This document shows, piece by piece, positions 16,731 through 26,565 of a DNA stretch of 64,000 nt. The stretch is from an uncultured Eubacterium sp. GTDB taxonomy: Bacteria; Bacillota; Clostridia; Peptostreptococcales; Anaerovoracaceae. The first letter of the stretch is position 1. Each line of letters starts with the position of its first letter. The stretch covers positions 50,574 through 114,573 of the forward strand of contig CAMNSS010000010.1 in the NCBI GenBank assembly GCA_946555345.1. Direction: 5' to 3'. Made by a program: the position numbers and the translations under genes. Under the pieces are notes generated by a model. That model was given only the letters and a program-made list of their open reading frames with translations. It did not search any database and had not been told where the DNA came from.

Positions 16731-17903
16731 CTACGCCAGCCCCAGCCGCAGCTGCTGCAGGAAGCTTTCTGCCTCCGCTTCCTCATCATTGTTATCCTTG
16801 TCTTTCTTTTTTTCATCTTGCTGCTCATCACCGCGGTTTTGCTGCTGCGCTTCTTGCTGCAAGTAATCCTGCCGTTCAGGCTGCTCCACGACAACCAAGG
16901 TGTTTGTTCCTGTGTTCTGCTGGATAATCGTACCCAGTGTCTTCGCATTCTGCGCTACGATTTCCATAGCCTTGCTGCTCATGCACAGAATTTGGATCAT
17001 CGCCCTGCCGCCTTCATAAGCGACCTTAACGCCGATCTTGCCAAGGTTCGCCGGTTCGAGCCAAAGCTCAAACGCATTTTTGCCCTGATTGATCTGCTCG
17101 GACATATGCTTGGCCAGGTTCTGTACGCCTGCCTTAGGGTCAGCCATGTCTACCGTCTGTCCCTGCGCAGCCTGCGGTTTTTCAAGATTCACCTGCTCCG
17201 GTGCGGCCGCCTGCTTGCCCTGCATAACTGCCTGCGTGGCGTGGCCTGCGGAATGCACCGTTTCCACCTGCGCTTCCTGCTGGCCTTTTCCCTGTGAATC
17301 CATCTGCTTCTGCTGCCCCTCCTGCTTCGGGGACGCAGCCTGTGCCGAAGCCGCCTGTTCCGTTTGTCCTGCTGGTTTCGCTTCCGCGCCCTGCACTTCG
17401 TGTCCGGCCTTCGCCTCTGAAACCGCTTGCTTGAAAGCGCCGTCTTCCTGGACTGTTATCTCAGGCGTCTTCCCGTCTGCCGTAATCTTCACAGCATCTG
17501 CCTGATCCGTCTCAGAAACTGCTGTAACATCTGCCTGCGGAAGCAGCTCCTCTGCCTGGACAGGAATTTCTGCATCCTGCATTTCTATCGGCGTTTGTAC
17601 GGCCAGCGCCTGCATGAGCCACGATCCATCCTGCACGACAGGAACCTCCGTCTGCTGTGGTTCTTGCTGGACATTCTGCGGCTCATCATCATTAGGCTGT
17701 TTCGCAGAAACCTTATCCTGCTCTTTTCCGTTTGCCTGCACATCCTTCTTCGAATCGTCATTGGCTTTATCCTGCGAGGAAAGCTTCTGGTCCAATGCTT
17801 CCGCAAAAGCGCCCTTGTTATCATCTGGCTTTGCCGCCTTGCCGCTCGGCTGTGCCTTCACGGATACATTCAGCTGGCTGATCATTTGATTGGCTTGCAC
17901 CAT
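16731..17903 (-). CDS. fliK: Flagellar hook-length control protein FliK
   Basis: 390 residues from the ATG at 17903, chosen because AAAGGAGGTGA lies just upstream; a start 30 bases earlier has no such site. Residues 1-260 are disordered and rich in Gln, Ala, Glu and Lys, as expected for the secreted ruler part. The FliK C-terminal (Flg_hook) domain follows at about 265-345 with FELWLEPANLGKIGVKVAYE. The end is Gln/Asp/Glu-rich. FliK measures the hook and triggers the FlhB switch. Confidence 0.92.
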   Translation of the reverse strand: MVQANQMISQLNVSVKAQPSGKAAKPDDNKGAFAEALDQKLSSQDKANDDSKKDVQANGKEQDKVSAKQPNDDEPQNVQQEPQQTEVPVVQDGSWLMQALAVQTPIEMQDAEIPVQAEELLPQADVTAVSETDQADAVKITADGKTPEITVQEDGAFKQAVSEAKAGHEVQGAEAKPAGQTEQAASAQAASPKQEGQQKQMDSQGKGQQEAQVETVHSAGHATQAVMQGKQAAAPEQVNLEKPQAAQGQTVDMADPKAGVQNLAKHMSEQINQGKNAFELWLEPANLGKIGVKVAYEGGRAMIQILCMSSKAMEIVAQNAKTLGTIIQQNTGTNTLVVVEQPERQDYLQQEAQQQNRGDEQQDEKKKDKDNNDEEAEAESFLQQLRLGLA

Positions 17904-17960
17904 CTTCGTCACCTCCTTTCCTATGTAAAACATTATCTATCGCAATCTGCTTTCGCAGGA

Positions 17961-18410
17961 TTACGCCTTTTGCATATTGTGCCTTCTGTTTGACACAAAT
18001 TCTTCGATGAATTTTTCTTCATCCTTCTGAACGAGCGCATCGTATTCCCGAAGTTTTTTCTCCTTTAGCTTATCGATCGAAGTGCGTTCCTTCTTCGCCT
18101 CGATCACTTGATTCCGTTTGATTTCTTCCTGATGCTTTAAGCCTTCCAAAACCTGCTTTTGTTCTTCGATTCTTTCGAGGCTTTTGCCAAGATAGCTTTC
18201 ATAAACCAAGAGTTCCTGTATCTTGCAGCCATGCATTTTGACTGCTTCCATGTCCTTGATATATCCCTGGTGGGCAGCTTCCATGCCCTGGATTTCTTCT
18301 TCCTTATTCATCACTGCTTTTACTGCCCCGGCATGCTCGCTGCGCAGATTGTCTTCTACCTGAATCTTGTAATCGAGCACTTTGTCAAGAGAGAAAGAAA
18401 ACTTCTTCAT
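17961..18410 (-). CDS. fliJ: Flagellar export chaperone FliJ
   Basis: 149 residues, almost entirely helical and charged, predicted as a two-stranded coiled coil. The opening FSFSLDKVLDYKIQVEDNL is the usual FliJ N-terminus (F-x-L-x-x-V-L-x-x-K). FliJ forms the central stalk of the FliI ATPase and links it to FlhA. It follows fliI by 20 bp. Confidence 0.92.
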   Translation of the reverse strand: MKKFSFSLDKVLDYKIQVEDNLRSEHAGAVKAVMNKEEEIQGMEAAHQGYIKDMEAVKMHGCKIQELLVYESYLGKSLERIEEQKQVLEGLKHQEEIKRNQVIEAKKERTSIDKLKEKKLREYDALVQKDEEKFIEEFVSNRRHNMQKA

Positions 18411-18430
18411 TCGTCATACCCTTTTCTCTA

Positions 18431-19732
18431 TTAGTTAAAGATTTGCCGCAATGCATCCCAAATTTCTTCTTCCGCAAAGGCTTCTTCGATCCCCTGCATG
18501 AGAAAATTCTGAATCTGGTCGTGCTTGGTAATCGCATAGTCCAGCTTCGGGTTCGTGCCGGACTTGTAAGCGCCGATCGAAATCAAATCCTCGTTTTGTT
18601 CATACAGGCTCAAGGTATTTCGCAGCTTGCCGGCCAGTTCTTTTTGTTCCGGCGTGACAATCTCCACCATAAGCCTGGAAATGCTGCCGCTGATATCGAT
18701 TGCCGGGAAGTGGTTGGCATTCGCCAGCTTCCTGCTGAGGACGATATGGCCGTCCAGGATACCCCTGACAGTATCTGCGATCGGTTCATTCGTATCGTCA
18801 CCCTCTACCAGCACCGTATACACGCCTGTGATCGAACCATTCTGAAAGTTCCCGCTTCGCTCCAAAAGCTTCGGAAATTCTGCATAAATGGAAGGGGGGT
18901 ATCCCCTTGCTACAGGCGCTTCTCCCGTAGCGAGGCCGATTTCCCGCTGCGCCATGGCGAACCTCGTCAGGGAATCCATCATCAACAGGACATCTTTGCC
19001 TTGATCCTTAAAGTATTCCGCAATCGTCGTCGCCACCATTGGGCATTTCATGCGCAGCATGGCCGGTTGATCCGAAGTCGCTACGACCAGCACGGATTTT
19101 TTCATGCCCTTAGGTCCCAGATCCTTTTCCACGAACTCACGGACTTCCCTGCCTCGCTCTCCGACGAGTGCAATCACGTTTATGTCCGCATTGACGTTTC
19201 TGGCGATCATCCCCATAAGGGTACTCTTGCCGACGCCGCTTCCTGCAAAGATGCCGATTCGCTGTCCTTTCCCGATGGTGTTAAGTCCATCGATCGCTTT
19301 GATCCCGAAATGTATCCTTTCACGGATGGGCGGCCTGGACATGGGGTTGATGTCAGGGCTTTCGACATAATAATGCCTGCCTGACTGCAACGAACCCAGA
19401 TCATCCATCGGCTGCCCCAATGCATTTATGATTCTGCCCCTAAGACCTTCCCCAACGGGAATCTTGAGGCGTTTTTTCGTATTTCTTACAAAACTGTTAT
19501 TGCCTATGCCTTTCATGTTTTCATAGGCCATGAGCTGAACCTTGTCTTCTTTGAAGCCCACAACTTCAGCCATGATTTCTTTTTTTTGTTCTTCGTTATA
19601 TATGAGAACGATATCGCCAATGCTTGCGCCCCGCCCGGAAGCTTCCATGGACATCCCGATGATGTTTTCAATCCGCCCAACATGGTTGACCGTCTCAGCT
19701 TGCTGTATCATATTGGGAATGGCTTTCAGCAT
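18431..19732 (-). CDS. fliI: Flagellar export ATPase FliI
   Basis: 433 residues, normal length. The Walker A loop AGSGVGKST spans residues 163-171 with Lys169. The catalytic GERGREV motif is at 191-197, and LLMMDSLTRFAMAQREIG gives the Walker B region and the following conserved loop. The SGSISRLM motif and C-terminal helical domain follow. It is an F1-beta-like hexameric ATPase that releases export substrates from chaperones at the inner membrane. Confidence 0.97.
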   Translation of the reverse strand: MLKAIPNMIQQAETVNHVGRIENIIGMSMEASGRGASIGDIVLIYNEEQKKEIMAEVVGFKEDKVQLMAYENMKGIGNNSFVRNTKKRLKIPVGEGLRGRIINALGQPMDDLGSLQSGRHYYVESPDINPMSRPPIRERIHFGIKAIDGLNTIGKGQRIGIFAGSGVGKSTLMGMIARNVNADINVIALVGERGREVREFVEKDLGPKGMKKSVLVVATSDQPAMLRMKCPMVATTIAEYFKDQGKDVLLMMDSLTRFAMAQREIGLATGEAPVARGYPPSIYAEFPKLLERSGNFQNGSITGVYTVLVEGDDTNEPIADTVRGILDGHIVLSRKLANANHFPAIDISGSISRLMVEIVTPEQKELAGKLRNTLSLYEQNEDLISIGAYKSGTNPKLDYAITKHDQIQNFLMQGIEEAFAEEEIWDALRQIFN

Positions 19733-19750
19733 ATTTCTCTCCTGTAACTG

Positions 19751-20548
19751 TTATGCTCTTGCGTTGTTCAAAATGTCCCGGATGTTTTCCATCTGCGTGC
19801 CTGTGCTGATATCGATAATCTCATGCGGCAGCTCGATTACGCAGGTTCCCGCTTCCGCATCGTCCATGACGACGATTTTCACGTTATCCGACAGCTTGGA
19901 AAGTTCCTTGAGCAGTTGGGCGTCTCCTTGCAGATCCATCTCATTGCCACTCGGCGCCACATAGATCTTCGCCCATGCGGTCCGCTTTAGCTTTTCCGTG
20001 GCGGCGATGATCATTTTCCGCACGACCTCACCGCTGGTTTTCAAGCTGGTCTGCACGATCTTCTCACCGATGGCAAGGGAAATGTCCTTTAAATCGTCCA
20101 GGTATTCTTCCAGTATCCTGTCCTTGAGGTTTTCCATGTCCGTCACATACTGTTTGATCTGCTCTTCCAGTTGGTGAACTTTCTCATGGATCGCATCCTG
20201 TTCCGCCTCCCGGGCTTCCTGCCGGCCTATTTCCAGACCTTCTTCTCTGCCTTGTTCAAGGCCTTCCTGGTAAGCCTGCCGCCTGATCTCCTCAGCCTCT
20301 GCCTTGGCATTTTCCAAAAGAGCCTCCGTTTTTAATATGGTTTCTTGCAAAAGGGTATCGGCTGGGGAAGGTTCAGGCTCTGCCGGTTCCTCCGGCTTTT
20401 CTGCGGTTTTCAAAGGATCGCTTTCCTCCTTTACCGTCTCCGGCATGGTGAGGTTAAAGGTTTTGAACACGGCTTCATTGCCTACCGCCAAAATTTCATC
20501 CTGTGCGCTTCCCGCCTTCAATATCCTGTAATTATGCAATGATATCAT
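19751..20548 (-). CDS. fliH: Flagellar export ATPase regulator FliH
   Basis: About 265 residues. The start is uncertain: an ATG at 20548 with AAGGG upstream is used, while a GTG at 20557 and a TTG at 20539 are alternatives. A Pro/Glu-rich N-terminus leads into a long charged helix (about 75-150) with repeated glycines in EGLEQGREEGLEIGRQEARE, the GxxxG pattern known in FliH. A C-terminal domain like V-ATPase subunit E follows. It overlaps the fliG end. Confidence 0.9.
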   Translation of the reverse strand: MISLHNYRILKAGSAQDEILAVGNEAVFKTFNLTMPETVKEESDPLKTAEKPEEPAEPEPSPADTLLQETILKTEALLENAKAEAEEIRRQAYQEGLEQGREEGLEIGRQEAREAEQDAIHEKVHQLEEQIKQYVTDMENLKDRILEEYLDDLKDISLAIGEKIVQTSLKTSGEVVRKMIIAATEKLKRTAWAKIYVAPSGNEMDLQGDAQLLKELSKLSDNVKIVVMDDAEAGTCVIELPHEIIDISTGTQMENIRDILNNARA

Positions 20549-21560
20549 CCTTTCCACCCTTGCTTGTAATCAGTTCTCCGGCTTCTTCCAAGCTCCTGAT
20601 CAGGTTCACGATACGCTGCTGCGCTTCTTCCACATCTTTAAGACGCACGTTGATCGTAACCTCCAGGTCGGACTGAATGGTCTCTGCCATACGGCTGGAC
20701 ATATTGCTGTAGAACAGGGAAGCCATTTCCGGCGTTGCCGATTTCAGGGCGTATACGATATCCTTCATATCGCAATCGCGGATAAAACGCTGGATGGAAC
20801 GATCGTCCATGCCCATGATATCCTCGAATACGAACATCTTCTTCCTGATGGTTTCCGCAAGTTCCGGGTTTTCCTCTCCCATGCGGTCGAAGATGAGTTT
20901 TTCGTTGCTTCTGTCCATATGGTTCATAACGTCAGCAATGTAATCAATACCACCGATCGTTGTGTAATCAGTCGTAAGAATATTGTCAAACTGCTTTCGC
21001 AGCTGGTTTTCTACAAGCTTAATCGCTTCCGGCGAAGCGCTTTCCATTTGTGCAATGTTTTCCACTACCTTGATGCGCTTATCTTCTGGAAGCTCCCCGA
21101 TCACCTGCGCGGCCATATCCGACTCCGCATAGGACAGCACGAGCGCAATCGTCTGCGGGCGTTCATGCTGGAGGATGGAATACAAGTTCTTGCTATCCGT
21201 CTTTGATATAAATTCAAAGGAACGGTTTTTCAAATACTTCGTAACCTTTCCCAAAAGTTCATTTGCGGTGGATTCCCCATAAGCCTTTTCAAGAACTGCC
21301 CTGGCATATTCCATGCCGCCGTCGGTAACGACCTTCTGGGTCAGGCACGTTTTGTAAAATTCATCCAGTACTTCCTCTGTCTGCTCCGCCTCCAAGCGGC
21401 CCATCTTTGCCACTTCCAGCGTCAGCTTCTCGACATCCTCCGCACTGAGGTATTTATATAGCTTAGATGCTTTATCCGTTCCCAGCGCAACGATAAGCGC
21501 CGCTGCTTTCTGGGGCTGCGACAAAGGTTCCACGTTTACTGCATTAGTTGTTTCCGCCAT
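20532..21560 (-). CDS. fliG: Flagellar motor switch protein FliG
   Basis: 342 residues from the ATG at 21560, which has GGAGG 8 bases before it; a start 15 bases earlier is possible. The N-terminal domain binds FliF. The E(H/R)PQT motif is in LQHERPQTIALVLSY, and the C-terminal torque helix region reads VFEDIMGMDDRSIQRFIRD with the charged residues that face MotA. The start lies inside the end of fliF (17-bp overlap). Confidence 0.97.
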   Translation of the reverse strand: MAETTNAVNVEPLSQPQKAAALIVALGTDKASKLYKYLSAEDVEKLTLEVAKMGRLEAEQTEEVLDEFYKTCLTQKVVTDGGMEYARAVLEKAYGESTANELLGKVTKYLKNRSFEFISKTDSKNLYSILQHERPQTIALVLSYAESDMAAQVIGELPEDKRIKVVENIAQMESASPEAIKLVENQLRKQFDNILTTDYTTIGGIDYIADVMNHMDRSNEKLIFDRMGEENPELAETIRKKMFVFEDIMGMDDRSIQRFIRDCDMKDIVYALKSATPEMASLFYSNMSSRMAETIQSDLEVTINVRLKDVEEAQQRIVNLIRSLEEAGELITSKGGKDDIIA

Positions 21561-23187
21561 CCTGGTCGCCTCCATTCAGCCAATTCTTGATCATCTGAGC
21601 AGAAATTTCAGGGTTCTCATTTGCAAAGTTACGGACGTTTTCACGCAATTCTCTCGTTTTCTCGCTCTTGAGGTTAAGGATTTCAGGTTTTTCATCGCCT
21701 TCCTCTTCATCCATAACAGGAGGAATAAAGAAGTTTTCTTCCTCCAGCTCTTCCGCTTCGGCCGCTTTTTTCTTCTTCTTCCTGATAAGGAGAAGAGCCA
21801 GCAGCGCAAGAAGGAGAAGCAGTACAAGGCCTGCGCCGATAAATACGATATTTTCCCTGAAGAAGTTTCCGCCGTTATCATCTCCGTCCCCATCCTGGTA
21901 AAACGGCGCCGCAACGATCGTAATCTTCGCATTCTGCTCTTCCTGGTTAATCCCCGTTGCGTTGGCTACCAAGGAACGCGCTTCGGCTTCCGTAAGGTTT
22001 CCCAGCGTATTCCCGTTAATCGAAACGGATACGGTCAAATCGGTAAGGACGCCCGGATCGATTTCGCCTTGTTCCTTGATCTGGTTCACAAGGTATTCCC
22101 TTGCCTGTGTTTCGCTTGTATATGTACTTCCTTGATCACCGGTAAGGTTCGTATATTCGGAAATATCAGCATTCGTTTCCGATCCTGCAACACCGCCGGC
22201 CGTGCCGCCGCCGTTGCTTTGTTCATATGTCAGGTTTTCGTTGGAGACAATTCCGGTTTTATCCTGCTGGTCTATTTTTTCCGGCGTTTCATAGGTAGTC
22301 GTTTCCCTGACTACACGTTCCATATTCACTTGGCCTTTCGCCGATACGCGGATATTGTCAGCGCCGTAGAATGGACCCAGTACATTGATAACCTTCTTCG
22401 TGATCTGGTTTTCAATAAGCTGTGCAATCTCTTCGCTGGCGTCCCCCGAAGTCGCGCCCCCGTCCGTCTCTGCGGAAACATCGATCCCGTTGCCATCAAA
22501 TACGGCCACGTTCTCAAGCTGCATTCCGGGAACGCTCTTAGCCACCAAACGCTGGATCGCCGCCGCCTGCTTCGCAGACGGCGAACCGCCGTCCTCCATG
22601 GTTACGACTACTGATGCGCTGGAATTCTCAGCGGCATCATCATCTTCCAATGCGTATTTCTTCTCTTCCTGCAACGCAATGGTCACTTTCGCATCCTTCA
22701 CGCCGTCAAAGAGCATAACCGTAGCACCGATACGGTTTTGCAGATCATACAGTTTATATGTCTGCTTCTCCGTGTCGGTAGTCATCCCGCCGGCATTCTC
22801 CGTAAATACATCGTAGCTGAATCCGCTTTTTGGATAGCCTTCATAAGCCAGGTTTGCCCTGGTCTTGTCGGCCACGGCTTCATCTACCATGATAATGCCG
22901 TCCCCTTTATAACGGTAATCGATTTCTTCATCTTGCAGCTTGCCAACGATCTTCGTCGCTTCTTCCTCCGAAAGCCCGGAAAAGAGTACCACGTAGCTGC
23001 TTCTGTTAAGAATCACCGCAATAACGATTGCAAGAATAACCAGGGCGACCGCCCCGATTACGACAAGCCGTTTCGTTCCCTTGCCCAGCCGTCCAAAAAG
23101 TTCGCCTGCTTTATTCTGTTTTAATTTGTCTTTTACCGCATCGATCCGCTGGCGGATCTTTCCCGGTTCTTTTTGTTCGTTCTGCAT
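21544..23187 (-). CDS. fliF: Flagellar MS-ring protein FliF
   Basis: 547 residues. A first transmembrane helix spans about 39-60, followed by the ring-building motifs (VLFSGLSEEEATKIVGKLQ; TRANLAYEGYPKSGFSYDVF). A Gly/Ser/Thr-rich periplasmic middle follows, then a second transmembrane helix at about 440-462. The cytoplasmic tail ends in a segment expected to bind FliG (SAQMIKNWLNGGD). FliF forms the ring that seeds basal body assembly. Confidence 0.97.
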   Translation of the reverse strand: MQNEQKEPGKIRQRIDAVKDKLKQNKAGELFGRLGKGTKRLVVIGAVALVILAIVIAVILNRSSYVVLFSGLSEEEATKIVGKLQDEEIDYRYKGDGIIMVDEAVADKTRANLAYEGYPKSGFSYDVFTENAGGMTTDTEKQTYKLYDLQNRIGATVMLFDGVKDAKVTIALQEEKKYALEDDDAAENSSASVVVTMEDGGSPSAKQAAAIQRLVAKSVPGMQLENVAVFDGNGIDVSAETDGGATSGDASEEIAQLIENQITKKVINVLGPFYGADNIRVSAKGQVNMERVVRETTTYETPEKIDQQDKTGIVSNENLTYEQSNGGGTAGGVAGSETNADISEYTNLTGDQGSTYTSETQAREYLVNQIKEQGEIDPGVLTDLTVSVSINGNTLGNLTEAEARSLVANATGINQEEQNAKITIVAAPFYQDGDGDDNGGNFFRENIVFIGAGLVLLLLLALLALLLIRKKKKKAAEAEELEEENFFIPPVMDEEEGDEKPEILNLKSEKTRELRENVRNFANENPEISAQMIKNWLNGGDQDGGNN

Positions 23188-23207
23188 TCTGGCCCTACTT
23201 TATGGTT

Positions 23208-23516
23208 TTAGACAGTAATTCTCATCAGTTCATTATATGCTTCAACTGCTTTATTGCGCAACTGCACCAACAAATCGGAAGCAAGCATCGCTTCGGCAGC
23301 AGCAATGGTAACGGTATGCCCGTCCTCAAGCTGCCCCGTTGCCAGCAAATACATCTGCTGCTCATGGTTTGCCTCTGCTCTTTTCACATTGTCAACAGCG
23401 TTTTGAAAAATATCCTTAAAAAGATTGCTGCCTTCTGCCTGGCTTGTTTTCTGCGCCTGGTTAAGCCCTCCAATAGAATCTGCGGCCTGAATTGGCACAA
23501 TGAACCCAGTTTCCAT
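23208..23516 (-). CDS. fliE: Flagellar hook-basal body adaptor FliE
   Basis: 102 residues. The C-terminal half has the family pattern (LFKDIFQNAVDNVKRAEANH, then LATGQLEDGHTVTIAAAEA and LVQLRNKAVEAYNELMRI). FliE joins the MS ring and export gate to the rod. The spacer to flgB upstream is 74 bp and contains no remnant of flgC that can be recognised. Confidence 0.95.
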   Translation of the reverse strand: METGFIVPIQAADSIGGLNQAQKTSQAEGSNLFKDIFQNAVDNVKRAEANHEQQMYLLATGQLEDGHTVTIAAAEAMLASDLLVQLRNKAVEAYNELMRITV

Positions 23517-23590
23517 ATTGTCATGTTTCCTTTCTAAAAGCTATTGTGTTATTCGTCTTTTAAGTCTATGATTGATTGTCCAAATTAATG

Positions 23591-23977
23591 CTACTGACCC
23601 TTAATAACAGAACGGAGTTTTGTGAAATCGCTGTTAACTGAATGAAGCATATATTGATATTGCAGCGCCGTCCTCGTCAATTCAATCAACTGTTCATCCA
23701 CGTCCACGTTATTTTCATCGAGCCGGGTCGATTCAAGGCGTGTATCCTTGACCTGCCAGCGAGCATTTTCAATGGAAGCATTGATCTGCTGCCGGTCATT
23801 CGTCGCAGAAGCTGCCTTGAGCTTACTGTTGAAGAGATCTTCAAAAGACATATATTTGGTCTTATATCCCGGAGTGTCCACATTCGCTGTATTGGTTAAA
23901 TGTAGCTGCTGCTTCGCCCATAGGTAATCCAATGATTTTTCTGCCAAAGGGATTGCATTTCCAAATATCTCTATCAT
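23591..23977 (-). CDS. flgB: Flagellar proximal rod protein FlgB
   Basis: 128 residues from the ATG at 23977, with GAAAGGA upstream; an upstream extension of 35 codons has no ribosome site. The segment HLTNTANVDTPGYKTKYMSF is the rod signature near the N-terminus, and ELTRTALQYQYMLHSVNSDF is the C-terminal helix. It is the first gene of the large flagellar operon, and its usual partner flgC has moved. Confidence 0.93.
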   Translation of the reverse strand: MIEIFGNAIPLAEKSLDYLWAKQQLHLTNTANVDTPGYKTKYMSFEDLFNSKLKAASATNDRQQINASIENARWQVKDTRLESTRLDENNVDVDEQLIELTRTALQYQYMLHSVNSDFTKLRSVIKGQ

Positions 23978-24092
23978 CGTTTCTAAATTCCTTTCTTCCT
24001 TGATTGAACCAACGTTTACATATCGTCGGGACAATATTGCCATATCGCTATCATGCATATTTGAAATGCTGCATAAATGCATTGCCCGCCTA

Positions 24093-24106
24093 ATACATAT
24101 ATGTAT
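24093..24106. promoter_or_regulatory. Perfect 14-bp palindrome in the flgB leader
   Basis: ATACATATATGTAT is a perfect palindrome about 45 bases downstream of the expected transcription start of the flagellar operon, in a 5' leader of about 170 bases. It could be an operator; being AT-rich, it could also be chance. Confidence 0.35.
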
Positions 24107-24155
24107 ATGTGCATAGTAGCTCGATTATATCTTGTTATGTTATATTTTATGTCTA

Positions 24156-24185
24156 ATCATACTACTTTTTGTGGCATTCTGTCAA
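24156..24185 (-). promoter_or_regulatory. Sigma-A promoter of the flagellar/chemotaxis operon
   Basis: On the minus strand TTGACA (24185-24180) and TATGAT (24161-24156) are separated by 18 bp. This is a near-consensus housekeeping promoter reading toward flgB. No other clear promoter was noticed inside the following 24 kb, though I could not scan it exhaustively. The leader to the flgB ATG is about 170 bases. Confidence 0.75.
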
Positions 24186-24595
24186 TTACATTTGCTTAGT
24201 TTTCACACAATAGTTTTCAGCCAAATTTTGCCCTGTTATATTTTAGCGGAATATGCTGAAAACTCTTACACTGCTTTTGCGATAACGGTTTTTCCTGCCG
24301 AACCCGCATTCTATCATAACTATGCCGCTTCATTTTTGCAACGGCTTTATCTTTTTTTAATCGTCTTCCATTTTATATTGCCACAGAACCGCCGCTTACC
24401 TGCAGCATCTCCGTACCGCTTCGCCAAAGCCACGCTTTTTTACATATTTTTTCTTTTTTTTACAAGAACCTTTTGCTTTATTTTTTATTTTCTGCTAAAA
24501 TAGCTTCGTAGATGCTTATGCATATTGGCGCATTGCCGATATGTATTTATGAATTGACGTTTTATTTATAACGAAAAGAAGGATGGTGCATTACA
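24186..24595. other. Intergenic region between the flagellar operon and the first chemoreceptor
   Basis: About 410 bp, AT-rich, with long T-runs. I see no convincing gene. It holds the flagellar promoter just outside its left edge and a sigma-28-like -10 motif near its right edge. Confidence 0.6.
24535..24542 (+). promoter_or_regulatory. Sigma-28-like -10 motif before chemoreceptor
   Basis: GCCGATAT matches the sigma-28 -10 consensus (GCCGATAA/T) and lies 53 bases before the chemoreceptor start. The -35 part is poor: no TAAA at the expected distance, only a TTATGCAT-like stretch. The call therefore rests on the -10 and on the target gene. Confidence 0.5.
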
Positions 24596-26455
24596 TTGGG
24601 TAGAAGATCAACAGTGAACCGCATGATATTGATATCATGCGTACTGGTAGTTTTAATTGCCAGTCTTTCAGGCATTATGGGGATCATTGTTTCCAAATAT
24701 ACGGAATCGAAGTTTTCTGATGCATTGGTGAATTATGGAGATGGACAGGGTAATGCTGGCATGTGCCTGGCCGCTTTAGCGGAGACTGACTGTCAAACCA
24801 GCATCGCCATAAACTCTACGGATAAATCCGTAATCGATACTGCGTTAAAAGATCTCGATGCTGCTATCACTACAGGTGATGAATATATGGCCGCCCTGAA
24901 GGATACGCTGGTTTCCGAAAAGGCGCTGACAGCATTCGATGCAGCCCAGCAGTCGTGGGATAGCTACAAAACAAAGGTTTCAAACAGTGCGGATGCTGGC
25001 GCAGCTACAACCGATGTAGCGGAAGCTGCTGCAATTTATAACAGCATGCTGGCGGAATCCAAACCATTGTATGAATCCACAAAGGAAGAACTCAGCACGA
25101 TTATGGACAGCAAAATGAACGATGGCGCTGAACTGAGCGCAACACTGAGCATGCAGTCCACAATCGGCGGCGCAATCGCCCTCCTCTTAATCCTGGGAGC
25201 GCTGATCATCTCGGTTGCGGTTTCGCGTTACCTCCGAAAATCAATCGCAAAGCCTGTTGCCGAATGTGCGGTTCGCCTTACTTCCATGGCAGAAGGCGAT
25301 CTCCACTCACCGGTTCCTGAATATGGCAAGAACAATGAAATCGGCGACTGCGTTACGGCAACCAGGGTTATCGTTGAAACGCTTACGACGGTAATCAGCG
25401 ACACGATCGATCTTTTGACCGGCATGAGCCAAGGCGACTTTACTGTAACATCCAAATCCAGGGAGTCTTATAAGGGTGACTTATCGCCAATGCTAGAAAG
25501 CATCAGAACGATTTGTTTCAGGCTTAACGATACGTTGCTGCAAATCAATGATGCTTCCGATCAGGTGGATTCCGGATCGGATCAGGTATCCAGCGGCGCA
25601 CAGGCGCTTTCACAGGGCGCTACGGAACAGGCAAGTTCTATAGAAGAACTCGCAGCTACTGTAAATGATATTTCACAGCATGTAACTGACAACGCACAGA
25701 ACGCTGCACAGGTTCAGCAGTTGGTAGATTCTGTCGGCAATGAAATCAACGAAAGCAACCAGCAGATGGAAAATATGATGGCTGCCATGAACCAGATTGA
25801 AGACGCATCCAACGAAATTGGCAAGATCCTGAAAACGATTGAAGATATTGCATTCCAGACAAATATCCTTGCGCTTAACGCTGCTGTAGAAGCGGCTCGT
25901 GCAGGCGCAGCAGGAAAGGGATTCGCAGTTGTTGCCGATGAAGTCCGCAACCTGGCCGCAAAGAGTGATGAAGCCGCAAAGAGCACGACAGCCCTCATTG
26001 AAAATGCAGTTGCCGCTGTGAACAACGGAACACAAATTGCTACCGATACGGCACAGTCAATGGCAAACGTAGTTACGCAGTCCGGCAATGTCGTTGAAAA
26101 GATCAATGCGATCTCCATGGCGTCGCAGGATCAGGCGGAGGCAATCGCCCAGGTAACGCAGGGAATCGACCAGATTTCCAGCGTCGTGCAAACCAATTCT
26201 GCAACCGCAGAGGAAAGCGCTGCGGCTAGTGAAGAACTCGCAGGGCAGGCATCCTTATTGAAGAGCTTAGTAGCTGCGTTCAAGCTGAGAAGCACGCAAG
26301 AGATTGCAGCTCTTACTTCACAAACATCGTATTCCGGACCAGAACCAGTTTCTGTAGTTGTTCCGGAACCAGAACCAGAGCCGGAACCAATGCCAGCAGC
26401 GCCTGCACCAGCTCCAACTCCGGTTACATATATAAATAACAATGATAAGTACTAA
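24596..26455 (+). CDS. Methyl-accepting chemotaxis protein (receptor 1)
   Basis: 619 residues from a TTG start, with AAGGATG 10 bases upstream. Transmembrane helices lie near 11-32 and 188-209 around an extracellular ligand domain of about 155 residues, mostly helical (four-helix type, ligand unknown). A HAMP domain and a long signalling coiled coil follow. The hairpin tip has the invariant [20 protein letters not shown] and [15 protein letters not shown]. The tail is a Pro/Glu repeat ([11 protein letters not shown]) then Pro/Ala, ending without an enterobacterial CheR-docking pentapeptide. A terminator follows. Confidence 0.95.
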   Translation: MGRRSTVNRMILISCVLVVLIASLSGIMGIIVSKYTESKFSDALVNYGDGQGNAGMCLAALAETDCQTSIAINSTDKSVIDTALKDLDAAITTGDEYMAALKDTLVSEKALTAFDAAQQSWDSYKTKVSNSADAGAATTDVAEAAAIYNSMLAESKPLYESTKEELSTIMDSKMNDGAELSATLSMQSTIGGAIALLLILGALIISVAVSRYLRKSIAKPVAECAVRLTSMAEGDLHSPVPEYGKNNEIGDCVTATRVIVETLTTVISDTIDLLTGMSQGDFTVTSKSRESYKGDLSPMLESIRTICFRLNDTLLQINDASDQVDSGSDQVSSGAQALSQGATEQASSIEELAATVNDISQHVTDNAQNAAQVQQLVDSVGNEINESNQQMENMMAAMNQIEDASNEIGKILKTIEDIAFQTNILALNAAVEAARAGAAGKGFAVVADEVRNLAAKSDEAAKSTTALIENAVAAVNNGTQIATDTAQSMANVVTQSGNVVEKINAISMASQDQAEAIAQVTQGIDQISSVVQTNSATAEESAAASEELAGQASLLKSLVAAFKLRSTQEIAALTSQTSYSGPEPVSVVVPEPEPEPEPMPAAPAPAPTPVTYINNNDKY

Positions 26456-26489
26456 TCCTTTATCAATAAATCCCAAGAGGTACAGAAAA

Positions 26490-26520
26490 AGAGTTTCGCC
26501 TGATGGCGAAGCTCTTTTTT
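26490..26520 (+). terminator. Rho-independent terminator after chemoreceptor 1
   Basis: Stem AGAGTTTCGCC / GGCGAAGCTCT with a TGAT loop (11 pairs, one G-U), followed by six T, 35 bases after the receptor stop codon. Confidence 0.9.
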
Positions 26521-26565
26521 CGCAATTATTTATCAGTTTTATCGTAAATTGCACATTGACAGCCC

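Noticed and set aside
24132..24503. 123-codon plus-strand frame, very hydrophobic and Phe-rich
   Set aside because: It overlaps the flagellar promoter and T-rich DNA; the Phe/Leu content comes from T-runs, and there is no ribosome site.
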